Positions 33,053-41,044 of a stretch of 44,348 bases of DNA are shown here, one piece after another. Made by a program: the position numbers and the translations under genes. The DNA comes from a virus. The notes under the pieces were generated by a model. That model saw only the letters and a list, made by a program, of their open reading frames with translations. It ran no database searches and was not told where the DNA came from. Position 1 is the first letter of the stretch, and each line of letters starts with the position of its first letter. The stretch is taken from positions 1-44,348 of the IMG/VR virus record IMGVR_UViG_3300042691_010586; one strand, written 5' to 3'.

Positions 33053-33384
33053 TATGCCTCCTCTACGCCAACCACCGCTATGTTTACAACATCATCTGTA
33101 GAGGCTGATGCCCATAGTTTTTCTCCGGCTGTCATAACCAAAGACATTGCTATCATTGTTGTTTCATTTGCAGAAATACTAAATGAACTTAGTATTCTAT
33201 TGGCAGCAGTTGTACTGGATGCTGCAGAATTTGTCAGCGCAACATGAACAGTAACTGCCGAAGCATGGGTATTGCATAACATTATTTGTTTAATAATAGT
33301 TGTAGTAGCAGAAGGTACAGTATAAATAGCTTCTTCTGTTGCATCAACTGGGGTAAAAGCCAATCTTTTTTGCGTGAGAGCCAT
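33052..33384 (-). CDS. Fibre-foot paralogue (110 residues)
   Basis: MALTQKRLAFTPVDATEEA is followed by IYTVPSATTTIIKQIMLCN, NRILSSFSISANETTMIA, LVMTAGEKLWASAS and ends VVGVEEA. It is the complete, unfused form of the fibre-foot module present also at 21913, 22260 and 23637. Predicted as a compact beta-sandwich, it probably forms joints or attachment feet for fibres. Its stop overlaps the start of the frameshifted glycine-rich gene, and its start is two bases after the 104-residue gene. It serves as the reference against which the broken copy at 21913 can be recognised. Confidence 0.6.
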   Translation of the reverse strand: MALTQKRLAFTPVDATEEAIYTVPSATTTIIKQIMLCNTHASAVTVHVALTNSAASSTTAANRILSSFSISANETTMIAMSLVMTAGEKLWASASTDDVVNIAVVGVEEA

Positions 33385-33385
33385 T

Positions 33386-33700
33386 TTATATTACCTCCAT
33401 GTAAAATTGTATCATATCGTCTCTACTTGATTGAGTAATACTTGTATTAGTATTATTTAACTGAGTTTGAACATTTGAAGTTACGCCGGACAAATAATCA
33501 ATTTCAGCTTTTGTTGCGTTTCCTATATTAACACCCATAGGTGCCGTAACTTCACCAGAAGTATGTACCATGAATACAGGAGTTGCGTCATGATTTAAGA
33601 TTTGAAGAGGCATGGCTGAAGCTCCAGCTGTCTGCTGGATTACTAAGCCTTCTGATCCTACATTTACGTGGATCCCTGTTTCAAATCTTTTACCTGTCAT
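33386..33700 (-). CDS. Fibre N-terminal module protein (104 residues)
   Basis: MTGKRFETGIHVNVGSEG, then LVIQQTAGASAMPLQILNHD and TPVFMVHTSGEVTAPMG are shared with the N-terminus of the collar fibre (25634). Here the module ends in ATKAEIDYLSGVTSNVQTQL, a short coiled-coil-like segment common in phage fibre shafts, and has no tip. It probably works as a trimeric adaptor. The gene lies between the 54-residue fibre-motif gene and the fibre-foot gene, all nearly overlapping. Confidence 0.55.
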   Translation of the reverse strand: MTGKRFETGIHVNVGSEGLVIQQTAGASAMPLQILNHDATPVFMVHTSGEVTAPMGVNIGNATKAEIDYLSGVTSNVQTQLNNTNTSITQSSRDDMIQFYMEVI

Positions 33701-33702
33701 TT

Positions 33703-33867
33703 TTAATTTGTCTCCATTTTCATGAGAACTGTAATATCATAAATTTGATTTTGTGCGTTGGCTGCTTGGTTTTGTACAATCCATTTTTCTCCGTCATATA
33801 TCCATGTGCGGTTACCTACAGTATAGGTTTGATTAGTAGTTGGTGTATTTGGAAAATCAATTGCCAT
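33703..33867 (-). CDS. 54-residue fibre-module protein
   Basis: ATG at 33867 overlaps the upstream stop by one base (TAATG) and TAA is at 33705-33703. The sequence MAIDFPNTPTTNQTYTVGNR continues TWIYDGEKWIV, the known short phage fibre unit IDFPNxPTxxQTYTxxxRTWxxDGxxW that usually occurs as a repeat within long fibres. Here it stands alone, followed by a helix (NQAANAQNQIYDITVLMKM). It may be a detached fibre domain or an adaptor between tip and shaft. Confidence 0.6.
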   Translation of the reverse strand: MAIDFPNTPTTNQTYTVGNRTWIYDGEKWIVQNQAANAQNQIYDITVLMKMETN

Positions 33868-34055
33868 TATTCAGCCTCCTCCGGGTTCCACGGTTCGGGT
33901 GTATTGCCTTCAGCAAGCCACGCAAGGTACTGCTCGGCAAGTTCGGGGTTCTCAGCAAGGTTGAAACAAAACTGCGCCATTACGTTTTCGCCGTGCTGGA
34001 CGGTCTCTGCTTCGTAGCACCCCATTGTTGAGTCATTGTGTTTGATGAACTGCAT
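33867..34055 (-). CDS. Small tail-fibre assembly chaperone-like protein (62 residues)
   Basis: MQFIKHNDSTMGCYEAETVQ leads to AENPELAEQYLAWLAEGNTP and ends PEPWNPEEAE. The YLAWLAEGNTPEPW motif is that of small tail assembly chaperones, and the protein is paralogous to the 56-residue protein at 20629. It follows the 1029-residue fibre with a one-base overlap and shares the GC-rich composition of that fibre's C-terminal domain. Tip domain plus chaperone thus look like one transferable cassette. Confidence 0.65.
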   Translation of the reverse strand: MQFIKHNDSTMGCYEAETVQHGENVMAQFCFNLAENPELAEQYLAWLAEGNTPEPWNPEEAE

Positions 34056-37000
34056 TACAACTCCGCATCAAATCTGAAATAAGCCGATGTCGAGTTATTG
34101 CCCTGAATCAGCGCAGGACGAAACGCTGTGAGACTTGCGCTACCTATAGTGGCATCAACTTGAATTGCGTTTCTGTTTTTTGTGAAATCGCTGACAGAAA
34201 TTGCTGTGACTGCCCAGGCCCCAACGGTATCTGACACTCGTAATGTTGAATACGACACTCTGGATGACGTAATGGGTACACGCATTTGGACGGGTGTATG
34301 GATGGCAAAAAAAGCTTGTGTAGTTGAATACGCAAATCCAAGCCCGTAGTGGGTATACCCATTGTTGTCTGTTTCGTTTGGTGCGTAAAAGTACCTCTGG
34401 CACTCTTGCAATTCATGTCCATACGACTTGAATTCGAACGGTGCAGCAACCGCACCAATATTCAACTGCACACCTGTCACCTGCCAGTAGTTATTAGTAG
34501 CGGCGGCGAGGTTTGTCTGGCCAACGGCACGGTTTGCCGCTGTGTATGTACTCCAAGTTGTTTGTAGTGAGCCAGTTGTATAGTTGGTTCCAGCCCCCAA
34601 ATACATTCTAATTGACAAAGAGTTTGCATTGTCATTATCAAGTACGCCAGTTGTGTCGGCTGGAAACGTAATCGTTTTATATTCCCAGGTTGCAGATGCA
34701 CTGATCGTATAGGATTTTGATACAAAGCGGAAAGAGTTATCTTCATCCATTACTTCAACAATGTATGTTCCAGGAAGGTTACCCTTTACCCAAAAAGAAA
34801 GCGTAAGTTGTTCTGCTGAGGAAGTGCCTTTTTTGATTGTTTGTACATCTTGACCCTCTAGTTTCTGTACAATGTAATGGTACGCAGCAGAAGTTGGAGA
34901 TGCATTGGATGTAGTACATAATACTTTGAGCGATTTACGGAAACCAGACCCAGTCGGCGCATCATTCTCAATAGTTTGCGTCCACGTACCTATGCCATTT
35001 ACTCCTTGGGACCATCTATCTGCCGTGTAATACCCTTCAGCTGTAATTCCTGATGAACTGGAGCCACGTTGAGATACCTGCATTGCACCGTTGTACAGTA
35101 AGTTTCTTGTGTTAACGTTTGTCCAACCAACACCATATGTTTGATTGGAGTCTGCGACTAGCATTTGGCCATTTGACCCAACTGGAAGCCTTGCTAGAGT
35201 ATCCGCAGAAGCACCTACTAATAAATCACCTTTAGCATCTATGACTGTATTTTGAGTATCATCAATCCACTCTAAACCAGTTGTAGTCGATGAATTTGCA
35301 GCGAGCCTCTTTTTATCTGTGCCAACTGCTAGGCGAGTTATGCTTTGTGATGCGTTACCAGCAAGTAAATCGCCCTTGGCTTGTATTGTTCCAATTATTT
35401 CGTTATAAGTAATTGATCCGCCAATTTCAATCCATTGAGAATCATAATATGCAAATAGTGAACCTGTATCTGATTCATACCACATATCGCCTTCTGCTGG
35501 TCCGACTGGTACAGCATCAGAAACGGTAACACCACCAGAACCAAGATCTTTATAAATTGATCCATCGTTAGTGAACTGCCATTTATCTGTAGACTCATTC
35601 CAGCGGATTTGAACGTTTGTAAAATCACCACGTTCAACTTCAATGCCTGCGTTATATGATGGAGTTGCAGCTGAACCAGTATTAAGAATAATTAAGTTAT
35701 CTTCAATTAATAATTCCGTTGTATTAATTGTAGTTGTTGTGCCAGAAACAGTTAAATCACCAGAAACTATTACATCATTAAATGTAACATTGTCTGTCGT
35801 TCCTACGGCCTGACCAATCGCTACTGTTGGATTTGAAGCTTCGCCAGGTGTATGCGTGATTGTGACACCTGTTCCAGCAGTAAGATCTGCTATATAATTT
35901 CCATCAGTATCTGTTCCAAGATTAATTACATCATTAATCCAAGCGGAACCATTCCATTTTAAATATTGATTAGGAGTAGCAGATGTTATTGTTACATCGC
36001 CAACATCATCTAATGTATTAATAGTTGGAATGTCATCTGGAACAAATTTAGTTCCATTATATTTTAAGAATTGTCCATTTGTTGCACCAGTTGTGTCTAT
36101 TTCAATGCTGTCAACAAAAAGAGTTGAAGATGAAAGCTGGCCTGAAACTGTAACATTATTTGGAAGACCTACGGTAACATTTCCAGTAGTTTGGCTAACT
36201 TCAACTTCATTTGCTGTTCCAGAAAGACTTGTGACTCCAGCTGCTCCTGCAGCAGCATATACAGTTATTCTAACACTACCAGATGATGGTGCGCTAGAGA
36301 ATATCGCTGTAACGGTATTTGTAGTTGTAGCTTCCCAGTTAATATCAATAACTTCATATGGACTAGCAGTATTTCTTGCCGCGACTATAACATCTCTAGT
36401 TTGAAGATTGTGAGTAATTGTATAGGATGTATTGGATCCATCACCAATGTTTTGAGAAAATGCACTAGCTCCAGTTGAACCAACGCTTGCAAAAACATTT
36501 ACTCTAACAGAATTACTAGATGGAACTGTACTAAAGTCAAGAGTAACTGTATTGCCAGAGGTAGCCTCCCATGCGACATTAATATTTTCATAAGGAGAGC
36601 TTTCATTTCTGCATGAAACAAATACTTCTCTAGTTCCAAAGTTATGAGTGATTACAAATGTTGATGAAGACCCGTCGCCTATAACAGTAGTGTAGGAGTT
36701 GCTAAATCCTGTTTCTAAATTATTTATCCACTCTGATCCATCATATTTTAATACTTGACCGACTTGTGCAGAGGTGATTGTAACATCAGAAAGATTTGCT
36801 AGTGATCCACCAGAAGCAGTGGGTACAAATTTTGTTCCGTTATATGCTAAAACATAATTTGGTGTAGCACCTGTTGTATCAATTTCTATGCTATCAACAA
36901 ATAAACTGCTAACATAAACGCTTGATGGCAAACTTAAAGTAACTGCACCTGATACCTCAGAAACTGATATCTGATTAGTTGTACCAGATATACCAGTTAT

Positions 37001-37144
37001 TAGCTTTGCACCTACGATGGAATTAGAAGAGTTTTTATAAAATAATTTACCATCAGCGTAATTGATGGCTATTTCGCCACTTTCTAATGTTGTAGGAGCT
37101 ACGCTAGATGTACCTGATCTTTTAATTAAAACAGTATTTGCCAT
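34055..37144 (-). CDS. Long tail fibre with receptor-binding tip (1029 residues)
   Basis: Begins MANTVLIKRSGTSSVAPTTL, ESGEIAINYADGKLFYKN, the standard phage fibre opening. It contains repeated SLANLSDVTITSAQ / QVLKYDGSEWIN and TNGQFLKYNGTKFVP units, and two tandem copies of a ~75-residue domain (IGDGSSSTFVITHNFGTREV ... VNVFASVG and IGDGSNTSYTITHNLQTRDV ... ITVYAAAG). Then come DLTVSGTTTTINTTELLIED and repeated AKGDLLAG/AKGDLLVG. The C-terminal ~345 residues, from NLLYNGAMQVSQRG, are the receptor-binding family of the 370-residue protein (DRW, FWVKG, YWQVTGVQL, YGHELQECQRYFY). Composition rises sharply in that tip (row 34501: 36 of 60 G+C). Probably a trimeric long fibre; a head-fibre role cannot be excluded. 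Confidence 0.75.
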   Translation of the reverse strand: MANTVLIKRSGTSSVAPTTLESGEIAINYADGKLFYKNSSNSIVGAKLITGISGTTNQISVSEVSGAVTLSLPSSVYVSSLFVDSIEIDTTGATPNYVLAYNGTKFVPTASGGSLANLSDVTITSAQVGQVLKYDGSEWINNLETGFSNSYTTVIGDGSSSTFVITHNFGTREVFVSCRNESSPYENINVAWEATSGNTVTLDFSTVPSSNSVRVNVFASVGSTGASAFSQNIGDGSNTSYTITHNLQTRDVIVAARNTASPYEVIDINWEATTTNTVTAIFSSAPSSGSVRITVYAAAGAAGVTSLSGTANEVEVSQTTGNVTVGLPNNVTVSGQLSSSTLFVDSIEIDTTGATNGQFLKYNGTKFVPDDIPTINTLDDVGDVTITSATPNQYLKWNGSAWINDVINLGTDTDGNYIADLTAGTGVTITHTPGEASNPTVAIGQAVGTTDNVTFNDVIVSGDLTVSGTTTTINTTELLIEDNLIILNTGSAATPSYNAGIEVERGDFTNVQIRWNESTDKWQFTNDGSIYKDLGSGGVTVSDAVPVGPAEGDMWYESDTGSLFAYYDSQWIEIGGSITYNEIIGTIQAKGDLLAGNASQSITRLAVGTDKKRLAANSSTTTGLEWIDDTQNTVIDAKGDLLVGASADTLARLPVGSNGQMLVADSNQTYGVGWTNVNTRNLLYNGAMQVSQRGSSSSGITAEGYYTADRWSQGVNGIGTWTQTIENDAPTGSGFRKSLKVLCTTSNASPTSAAYHYIVQKLEGQDVQTIKKGTSSAEQLTLSFWVKGNLPGTYIVEVMDEDNSFRFVSKSYTISASATWEYKTITFPADTTGVLDNDNANSLSIRMYLGAGTNYTTGSLQTTWSTYTAANRAVGQTNLAAATNNYWQVTGVQLNIGAVAAPFEFKSYGHELQECQRYFYAPNETDNNGYTHYGLGFAYSTTQAFFAIHTPVQMRVPITSSRVSYSTLRVSDTVGAWAVTAISVSDFTKNRNAIQVDATIGSASLTAFRPALIQGNNSTSAYFRFDAEL

Positions 37145-37191
37145 CTATAACTCCACTAAGATGTATATTATTTCTAATATATCATATTTAT

Positions 37192-39378
37192 TTAGAAAGT
37201 TCCACCATCAATTGTGAACCCATCCAATACGCTACTATTGCCATAGAGTGCGCCAGATATTCCAACTCCACCAGTGACAACAAGTGTTCCTGTTGTATAG
37301 CTAGTTGATGCAGTAGCTGCAGTAAGAGTTGTAGCGCCACTTGCTGTTAAAGTTGTAAATGCACCAGTTCCTGGATTTGAAACCCCTATATTTGATGCAT
37401 TAATTGTCTTATTGGTCAGTGTCTCTGAACCGGCTAGAGTTGCAAGCGTACCAGTTGTTGGAAGAGTTACGTTTGTTGTTCCAGTTGTAGTCAGAGTAAG
37501 AGCATTGGCTCCAGAAGTAACAAGATTTCCACCTAGTGTTATTGTGCTTGAACCATTGTTGACGCCAGTTCCACCATATGTTGAACCAACAACTGATCCT
37601 TGCCAAGTTCCATTTGCAATAGTTCCAACTGTTGTAATGCTATTTTGCCCAACGTAGGTTGATGCGATGTCGACAGAATCTGATCCGACAGTAATTCTAT
37701 CTGCCGTACCGCCTACTGCTAGAACACCAGTAGTATAAGTTAAACCATTACCTGCAACGCCAGATTTTAATTGCAGAGCATCGGATACAATTTCTATTCC
37801 ACCATCAGCTGCAACATTTACAAAGAACTCAGTTCCAGTTTGACCTAAGCCCGCGCCTGCTGAATATGCTCCTGCGCCTGAGAATTGGCTCCAAGACTGA
37901 CTTGAAAAACTTGTTAAATAGTGGTTTGTTTGAACCCATCCAGTATTACCATAGGTTGTACCTTCAGTAACAAACACAGAAGAGTTAATTAACTCCTGAT
38001 AAGTATCTGCATCTGTTGATCTAACTAAAGTATAGTTTGTGCCATCATCAGTATAGGTATAGATACCGTTCTGTGACCCAGTAGTTTGACCTATCAAAAG
38101 AAGTCTATAAACATTATTATCAGATGAATCTAGAGCAGCGTGTCCGTCAATTACAAGAGTATTTGTTGAGCCAGTAAGTGCTACGTTTGAAGAAGCTAGA
38201 AGGTTTACTGAACTTTTCCAGTCTAATCCTGTTATTGCATTATCTACATAATTTTTAGTTGTGGCATCTGTGCCATTAACTGGCTCTGCGAGACCTATGA
38301 TCCTTGAGTTAGAAACATCAACAGAACCAGTTCCATTTGGACTTAAAATTAAGTCTCCATTTGAATCAGTTGAAGATATCGTATTTCCATTAAAGTTAAT
38401 ATTATCAACGGTAAGTTCTGTTACGCCAGCTATAGAAGTTGTAGTAGAGCCAAGTGTTAATGTTGATGAACCCAAGGTAATTGTTGAATTGGCTAGCTGT
38501 GCGTTTGATACGCCACCAGACTTAATTGAAACAGCTCCTGAAGTTACGCTGAAGCTATCAGAATTAAAAGATGCAACACCTTTATTCGATGTAGATGCAT
38601 CTTCTGCAGAAATGGTTATTGTATTATTTGTAACTGCCGTGTCAATTCCTTCGCCACCACTAAACTGAAGAGTGTCAGTTGCTAGTGCGACGGCGTCTGC
38701 GGTTCCTGTGTCTGCGCCAACGGTAAGAGTAGTAGAAATTGAGGCAGTTGAGACTGCGGTGACAAGACCTTTTCCATTTACTGTAACTACTGGAATTTCA
38801 GTTGTAGAACCATAACTTCCAACATTTGAGTTAACGGTATCAAGAGTAACCGTAATGGTAGTATTACCAAGATTTGTCATAGTGGCACTACCGTCAACGT
38901 CGCCAGCGATAGTTATTGTTGGGTCGTTAACATCAAAATCAAGTTTGCCATTTGTGTCATCATAGCTAACAGCAATTCCTGATTCTGTATTTGATGAAAC
39001 CATTCCTCCAACAATGTCTTGTATGGATTCAATTGAAGTTGCTGTTCCAAGAAGCCCATCAACATAAGCTGTAGTAGCTACTGATGTACTATTATTTCCT
39101 GATGTCTGTGTTGTGGCAGTAGCCGAAGAACCTAGTGATACGGTTCCAGAGAATGTTTTATTTCCAGAAATAGTTTGATTAGTTCCTAGCGTGGCAAATG
39201 CGCCAGAACCACCAATGGCAATAACGGTAGTTGCAGAGCCTCCAGCTCCACCAGTTCCTTTACCGTAGTAAAGAACATCGTCTACCTCGGTAAAAGCAAG
39301 TTCTGCATTTTCTAGTGACGCAGGAGCTCCTGATGAACCTCCGCCAGCTCTTCTTTTAATTCTAATTGTATTTGCCAT
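37192..39378 (-). CDS. Long fibre shaft protein (728 residues)
   Basis: Begins MANTIRIKRRAGGGSSGAPA, ASLENAELAFTEVDDVLYYG, the same opening type as the 1029-residue fibre. The body is made of beta-rich repeats with Ser/Thr/Gly/Val, including TLGTNQTISGNKTFSGTVSL, DVSNSRIIGLAEPVNGTDAT and YGGTGVNNGSSTITLGGNLV, which are common in phage shaft proteins. It has no obvious receptor tip and ends VLDGFTIDGGTF. The preceding 112-residue gene ends NLVDGGNF, a similar terminal peptide that may mark a shared joint. Probably a trimeric shaft to which other adhesin parts attach. Confidence 0.7.
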   Translation of the reverse strand: MANTIRIKRRAGGGSSGAPASLENAELAFTEVDDVLYYGKGTGGAGGSATTVIAIGGSGAFATLGTNQTISGNKTFSGTVSLGSSATATTQTSGNNSTSVATTAYVDGLLGTATSIESIQDIVGGMVSSNTESGIAVSYDDTNGKLDFDVNDPTITIAGDVDGSATMTNLGNTTITVTLDTVNSNVGSYGSTTEIPVVTVNGKGLVTAVSTASISTTLTVGADTGTADAVALATDTLQFSGGEGIDTAVTNNTITISAEDASTSNKGVASFNSDSFSVTSGAVSIKSGGVSNAQLANSTITLGSSTLTLGSTTTSIAGVTELTVDNINFNGNTISSTDSNGDLILSPNGTGSVDVSNSRIIGLAEPVNGTDATTKNYVDNAITGLDWKSSVNLLASSNVALTGSTNTLVIDGHAALDSSDNNVYRLLLIGQTTGSQNGIYTYTDDGTNYTLVRSTDADTYQELINSSVFVTEGTTYGNTGWVQTNHYLTSFSSQSWSQFSGAGAYSAGAGLGQTGTEFFVNVAADGGIEIVSDALQLKSGVAGNGLTYTTGVLAVGGTADRITVGSDSVDIASTYVGQNSITTVGTIANGTWQGSVVGSTYGGTGVNNGSSTITLGGNLVTSGANALTLTTTGTTNVTLPTTGTLATLAGSETLTNKTINASNIGVSNPGTGAFTTLTASGATTLTAATASTSYTTGTLVVTGGVGISGALYGNSSVLDGFTIDGGTF

Positions 39379-39380
39379 TT

Positions 39381-39719
39381 TTAGAAGTTTCCTCCGTCAA
39401 CTAAATTTTCTTCAGAATAATTTACCCATTGAGTTCCGTTATAGCGCAGAAGGTCACCTGAAGCTACAGAAGAAATAGTAACATCATTTAAACCATTGAG
39501 AACAGATTGATTACTAATTTGACTTTCTGCAGCGATTATTCTATCTTTAACAGTTAGATGAGTTCCGGCTGGACTTACGCCAAGAACAGTTTGAATTGCC
39601 TCTATGGCATCATTTGCATTGGCATGTTGATCACTATGCGGAACTGTTACCGAACTTAGCGTATCAGTTGATGTTGGATTGATTAATACATCTAAAGAAT
39701 TAGGATATTGTGTAGCCAT
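39381..39719 (-). CDS. Fibre base protein (112 residues)
   Basis: MATQYPNSLDVLINPTSTDT, HSDQHANANDAIEAIQTVLG and THLTVKDRIIAAESQISN make up a known phage virion module in which a helix follows the HSDQHANANDAI motif. The C-terminal part has the fibre unit LNDVTISSVASGDLLRYNGT then QWVN and ends DGGNF. It precedes the long shaft gene by three bases (stop 39381, next ATG 39378). Likely the proximal adaptor for the fibres. Confidence 0.6.
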   Translation of the reverse strand: MATQYPNSLDVLINPTSTDTLSSVTVPHSDQHANANDAIEAIQTVLGVSPAGTHLTVKDRIIAAESQISNQSVLNGLNDVTISSVASGDLLRYNGTQWVNYSEENLVDGGNF

Positions 39720-39726
39720 TTTTCTC

Positions 39727-40140
39727 CTATAAAGATATTATTTTATTTGGTCCATTGTCCCACAATATAGTAACTGGAGACTCATTATTAGCTCCAGGAA
39801 AAGGTAATCCGGTAGCAGTGTCTATGTAAAACAATAATCTTGAATCAGAATCAGAAGTCCCAACTTGATAAAATGCTATTGCATTAAATGCTGATCCATC
39901 ATGATCAGTAATGATCAAATCATTGGCGTCTAGAACTCCAAGAGAAAAAGTAACGCCCTGCATATCTGCTGATCTTTTTTTAATTGCAGCTACTGGAATT
40001 TGTGACACAAACTGATCTGCATTTATACTTGGAGTGTATAAAGAATTATTTATTAATAAAGCTCTAATTTTTTTAGTAGATACATCTATTTGCCCTGACA
40101 GCATAGCTTCTTTGGCTTTGCCATAAATAAAGTTAGACAC
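39727..40140 (-). CDS. Beta-rich virion protein (137 residues), GTG start
   Basis: I choose GTG 40140 (MSNFIYGKAKEAMLSGQIDV), one base after the stop of the preceding gene, because an upstream ATG in the same frame at 40233 adds a 31-residue stretch lying entirely inside the preceding gene. The protein has KIRALLINNSLYTPSINADQ, QGVTFSLGVLDANDLIITDH and LLFYIDTATGLPFPGANNES, the order of a virion protein family often found near capsid or fibre genes of large phages (a short beta-barrel with a YTPxxxxDxF motif). Its exact role, such as capsid fibre base or neck protein, is unknown. Confidence 0.55.
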   Translation of the reverse strand: MSNFIYGKAKEAMLSGQIDVSTKKIRALLINNSLYTPSINADQFVSQIPVAAIKKRSADMQGVTFSLGVLDANDLIITDHDGSAFNAIAFYQVGTSDSDSRLLFYIDTATGLPFPGANNESPVTILWDNGPNKIISL

Positions 40141-40141
40141 T

Positions 40142-40909
40142 TTATATACCAATATCCTTTGATACAGTAATTCTATATTTATATCCTTTTTCAAAATAAT
40201 CTTTTGAATCTGTAAAAAAGGATGGAGTTGCATCTAGTGATGGAAAGTCAATGTAAACTTCCGGCTTCCATGAATGCATTGATACATTGGTGGTCAGATT
40301 TTCCCATCTTGATGGGGCTTTCTGAATCTTTTTTCTTTGAACTATAAAGTATCTATTATTTAAAAAGTTTGTAGCTGGTCTTTCATTAAAGATGATTATT
40401 GCTCTACCATTATTGAAATCATTTTCAATATAAAAATCCCCATTTTGTGGAGAAACTGAATCTATATAGAATTTTGGATTTTTTGCTAAAACTTGATAAC
40501 TAATATCTATATCTGTTTTAATAGATTTATCTTCAATTAAAACTGGATTTAATATTGGAGTCTTATAATCTTCAGTGCTAGGAGTTGCTGAAGTTACATA
40601 TGTAAAAGTAACTTTTTCTGATGTAACTATTGACCCAGATGCATCGGTGAGATTTACTACATCAATATAATAATCCTGATTATTTTCTAGTGTTGTTCTC
40701 CAATAAAGAGTTAAGGTTCTAGAAATCTGATTGTAATCTTTAATTGTGTCTATAGTATCAAACGGAGCACTGACAAGAATTGGTGTAGCAGCGTCCTTAT
40801 AAACTAAAAAGTTTTCATTTTTTAATGAAGTGACTCTTACTGTTCTACCAAATTTAATCGATACACTATATACATTTACTTTTGCTTGATCAATTAAAAA
40901 TAGGGCCAT
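40142..40909 (-). CDS. Ig-like virion protein (255 residues)
   Basis: Two or three Ig-like or SbsA-like beta-sandwich units can be seen: residues ~10-110 (VNVYSVSIKFGRTVRVTSLK ... DYYIDVVNLTDASG) and ~115-200 (NPKFYIDSVSPQNGDFYIEN, RAIIIFNERPATN), followed by a tail with WKPEVYIDFPSL. It is the first gene after the capsid terminator and begins the fibre region. Its products may decorate the capsid or neck. No enzyme motif is present. Confidence 0.5.
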   Translation of the reverse strand: MALFLIDQAKVNVYSVSIKFGRTVRVTSLKNENFLVYKDAATPILVSAPFDTIDTIKDYNQISRTLTLYWRTTLENNQDYYIDVVNLTDASGSIVTSEKVTFTYVTSATPSTEDYKTPILNPVLIEDKSIKTDIDISYQVLAKNPKFYIDSVSPQNGDFYIENDFNNGRAIIIFNERPATNFLNNRYFIVQRKKIQKAPSRWENLTTNVSMHSWKPEVYIDFPSLDATPSFFTDSKDYFEKGYKYRITVSKDIGI

Positions 40910-40964
40910 TCAACATTCTCCCAAAAAAAAATTCTTAGTTTATAGTAACAACTAGATAGCAAAT

Positions 40965-41004
40965 ATGCGAAAGGGGGGCGGTAGAATTTAATCTTCCGCC
41001 CCCC
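40965..41004 (-). terminator. Strong hairpin terminator after the major capsid gene
   Basis: On the minus strand GGGGGGCGG pairs with CCGCCCCCC (nine G-C pairs; 41004-40996 with 40981-40973) and can extend with AGA/TCT, followed by TTTCGCATATTT. The T-tract is weak but the stem is very stable and unique in this AT-rich sequence. A second, weaker stem (AGGGTGTT with AACGCCCT, about 41012-41036) lies just upstream. The pair ends the head transcription unit and protects the capsid mRNA. Confidence 0.75.
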
Positions 41005-41044
41005 AATCACCAGGGTGTTCGTAACTATAACGCCCTAAGGCTTA

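Noticed and set aside
40141-40233. N-terminal extension of the 137-residue virion protein to ATG 40233
   Set aside because: The extra residues fall entirely inside the preceding gene and look like out-of-frame sequence; the GTG one base after that gene's stop is better placed.
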